Assembly: GCA_037074705.1 (NCBI GenBank)
Contig: CM073593.1
Coordinates: 20,115,001-20,179,000 of the forward strand
DNA length: 64,000 nucleotides
Reading direction: 5' to 3'
Source of the DNA: Zhengitettix transpicula
Lineage: Eukaryota > Arthropoda > Insecta > Orthoptera > Tetrigidae
In this document: positions 63,487 to 64,000 of the stretch, piece after piece
Numbering within the stretch: position 1 is the stretch's first letter
Layout of the letters: every line of letters begins with the position of its first letter
The notes under the pieces: generated by a model
Told to the model about the DNA's origin: nothing
Seen by the model: the letters and a program-made list of their open reading frames with translations, nothing else
Databases searched by the model: none
Program-made: the position numbers and the translations under genes

Positions 63487-63890
63487 TCCACTTTTGATTG
63501 TAAAAGTTTTTGTAAACAATTGAAAATTTTTACATGTTATCCACTTTGAGTTACCACATTATCTCATACTGGAAATCAAAATCTTGGACTATTTTGACAT
63601 AACATTTTAATTCTGCATTAAATATAAGTAAATTAAAGATAAATCTGAAACCTTCAAGGTAATTCCACACAAATGCATTCTGTTGATAGATCAGAATGTA
63701 CTGGAAGATTCTGTCTTTCTGGTAGTCAGAATAAAAAAAATTCAGATTGTTCTATCTTAATGAATAATTAAAAGATATGTCAAAACAGGCCAAGATTTTA
63801 ATTTCCAGTATGTAATAATGTGGTAACACAAAGTGAATAGTGTGGAAAATTTAAAATTATTTAAAAAACCCGTTACACTCAAAAGTAGAT
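63487..63890. mobile_element. Fold-back/MITE-like element with arms of about 115 bp
   Basis: The left arm 63487-63602 and right arm 63775-63890 are diverged reverse complements. Shared blocks include GTTACCACATTAT, CATACTGGAAAT and AAAATCTTGG. The centre of about 170 bp has no coding sequence. Confidence 0.65.
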
Positions 63891-64000
63891 AGGAAACAGC
63901 GTAGGTGACTCACCTGAAAGTAACAGTTGGTCAAACTTGGTCAGACTGAACAGAAAAATATTTCAAATTTTCAAGGATGTGAGCCTGAAATATTTTTATA

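Noticed and set aside
1..64000. CRISPR arrays, operons, phage or bacterial defence systems
   Set aside because: No regularly spaced repeats, no ribosome binding site-led gene clusters and no compact gene packing; this is animal nuclear DNA.

Overview
This window is animal nuclear DNA, most likely from a hemimetabolous insect and possibly the cockroach/termite lineage. It is AT-rich, its genes are split by GT-AG introns, and it carries tRNA-derived SINEs, decayed LINEs, a Tc1-like transposon relic and many AT microsatellites. There are no bacterial features. The insect assignment rests mainly on a vitellogenin receptor with the 5+8 class A repeat layout typical of insects. Species-level identity cannot be read from the sequence.

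Layout. (1) 1-13.2 kb holds no recognised gene. It contains a deleted Tc1/mariner-type transposon (797-1690), a possible solo LTR (3093-4217) and an inverted pair of SINEs (7.32-7.66 kb). (2) 13.2-36.2 kb, minus strand: a nuclear receptor coactivator 6 (NCOA6/ASC-2) orthologue with seven coding exons joining in phase to about 2247 residues. Its large introns hold a SINE, a fold-back element and a jockey-type LINE endonuclease relic. (3) 36.8-37.35 kb, minus strand: the complete small mitochondrial gene COX6C (76 aa). (4) 37.5-47.2 kb: gene-free, with microsatellites and one SINE. (5) 47.3-56.05 kb, plus strand: a complete vitellogenin receptor (VgR/yolkless family) with 36 coding exons that join in phase to 1786 residues, a TATA/initiator promoter and a poly(A) signal. 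(6) 58.99-62.65 kb, minus strand: the last two coding exons of an FBXO22-like F-box/FIST_C protein; the rest of that gene lies beyond the right edge or is unrecognised. Its intron carries a SINE, a duplicated repeat and a dead LINE reverse transcriptase. A second fold-back element lies at 63.5-63.9 kb.

The genes do not form a pathway. NCOA6 is a nuclear coactivator expected in a Trr/MLL3/4-type H3K4 methyltransferase complex, COX6C is a respiratory chain subunit, VgR is the oocyte yolk endocytosis receptor, and FBXO22 is an SCF-type ubiquitin ligase subunit. VgR and FBXO22 are convergent; COX6C and NCOA6 are in tandem on the minus strand.

I found no convincing undescribed multi-gene system. 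The observations most worth following up are a required GC-AG intron in VgR, its promoter with exact TATA-initiator spacing, its unusually uniform tiny introns, a repeated RIKKP-like motif in NCOA6, and two long-arm fold-back elements.
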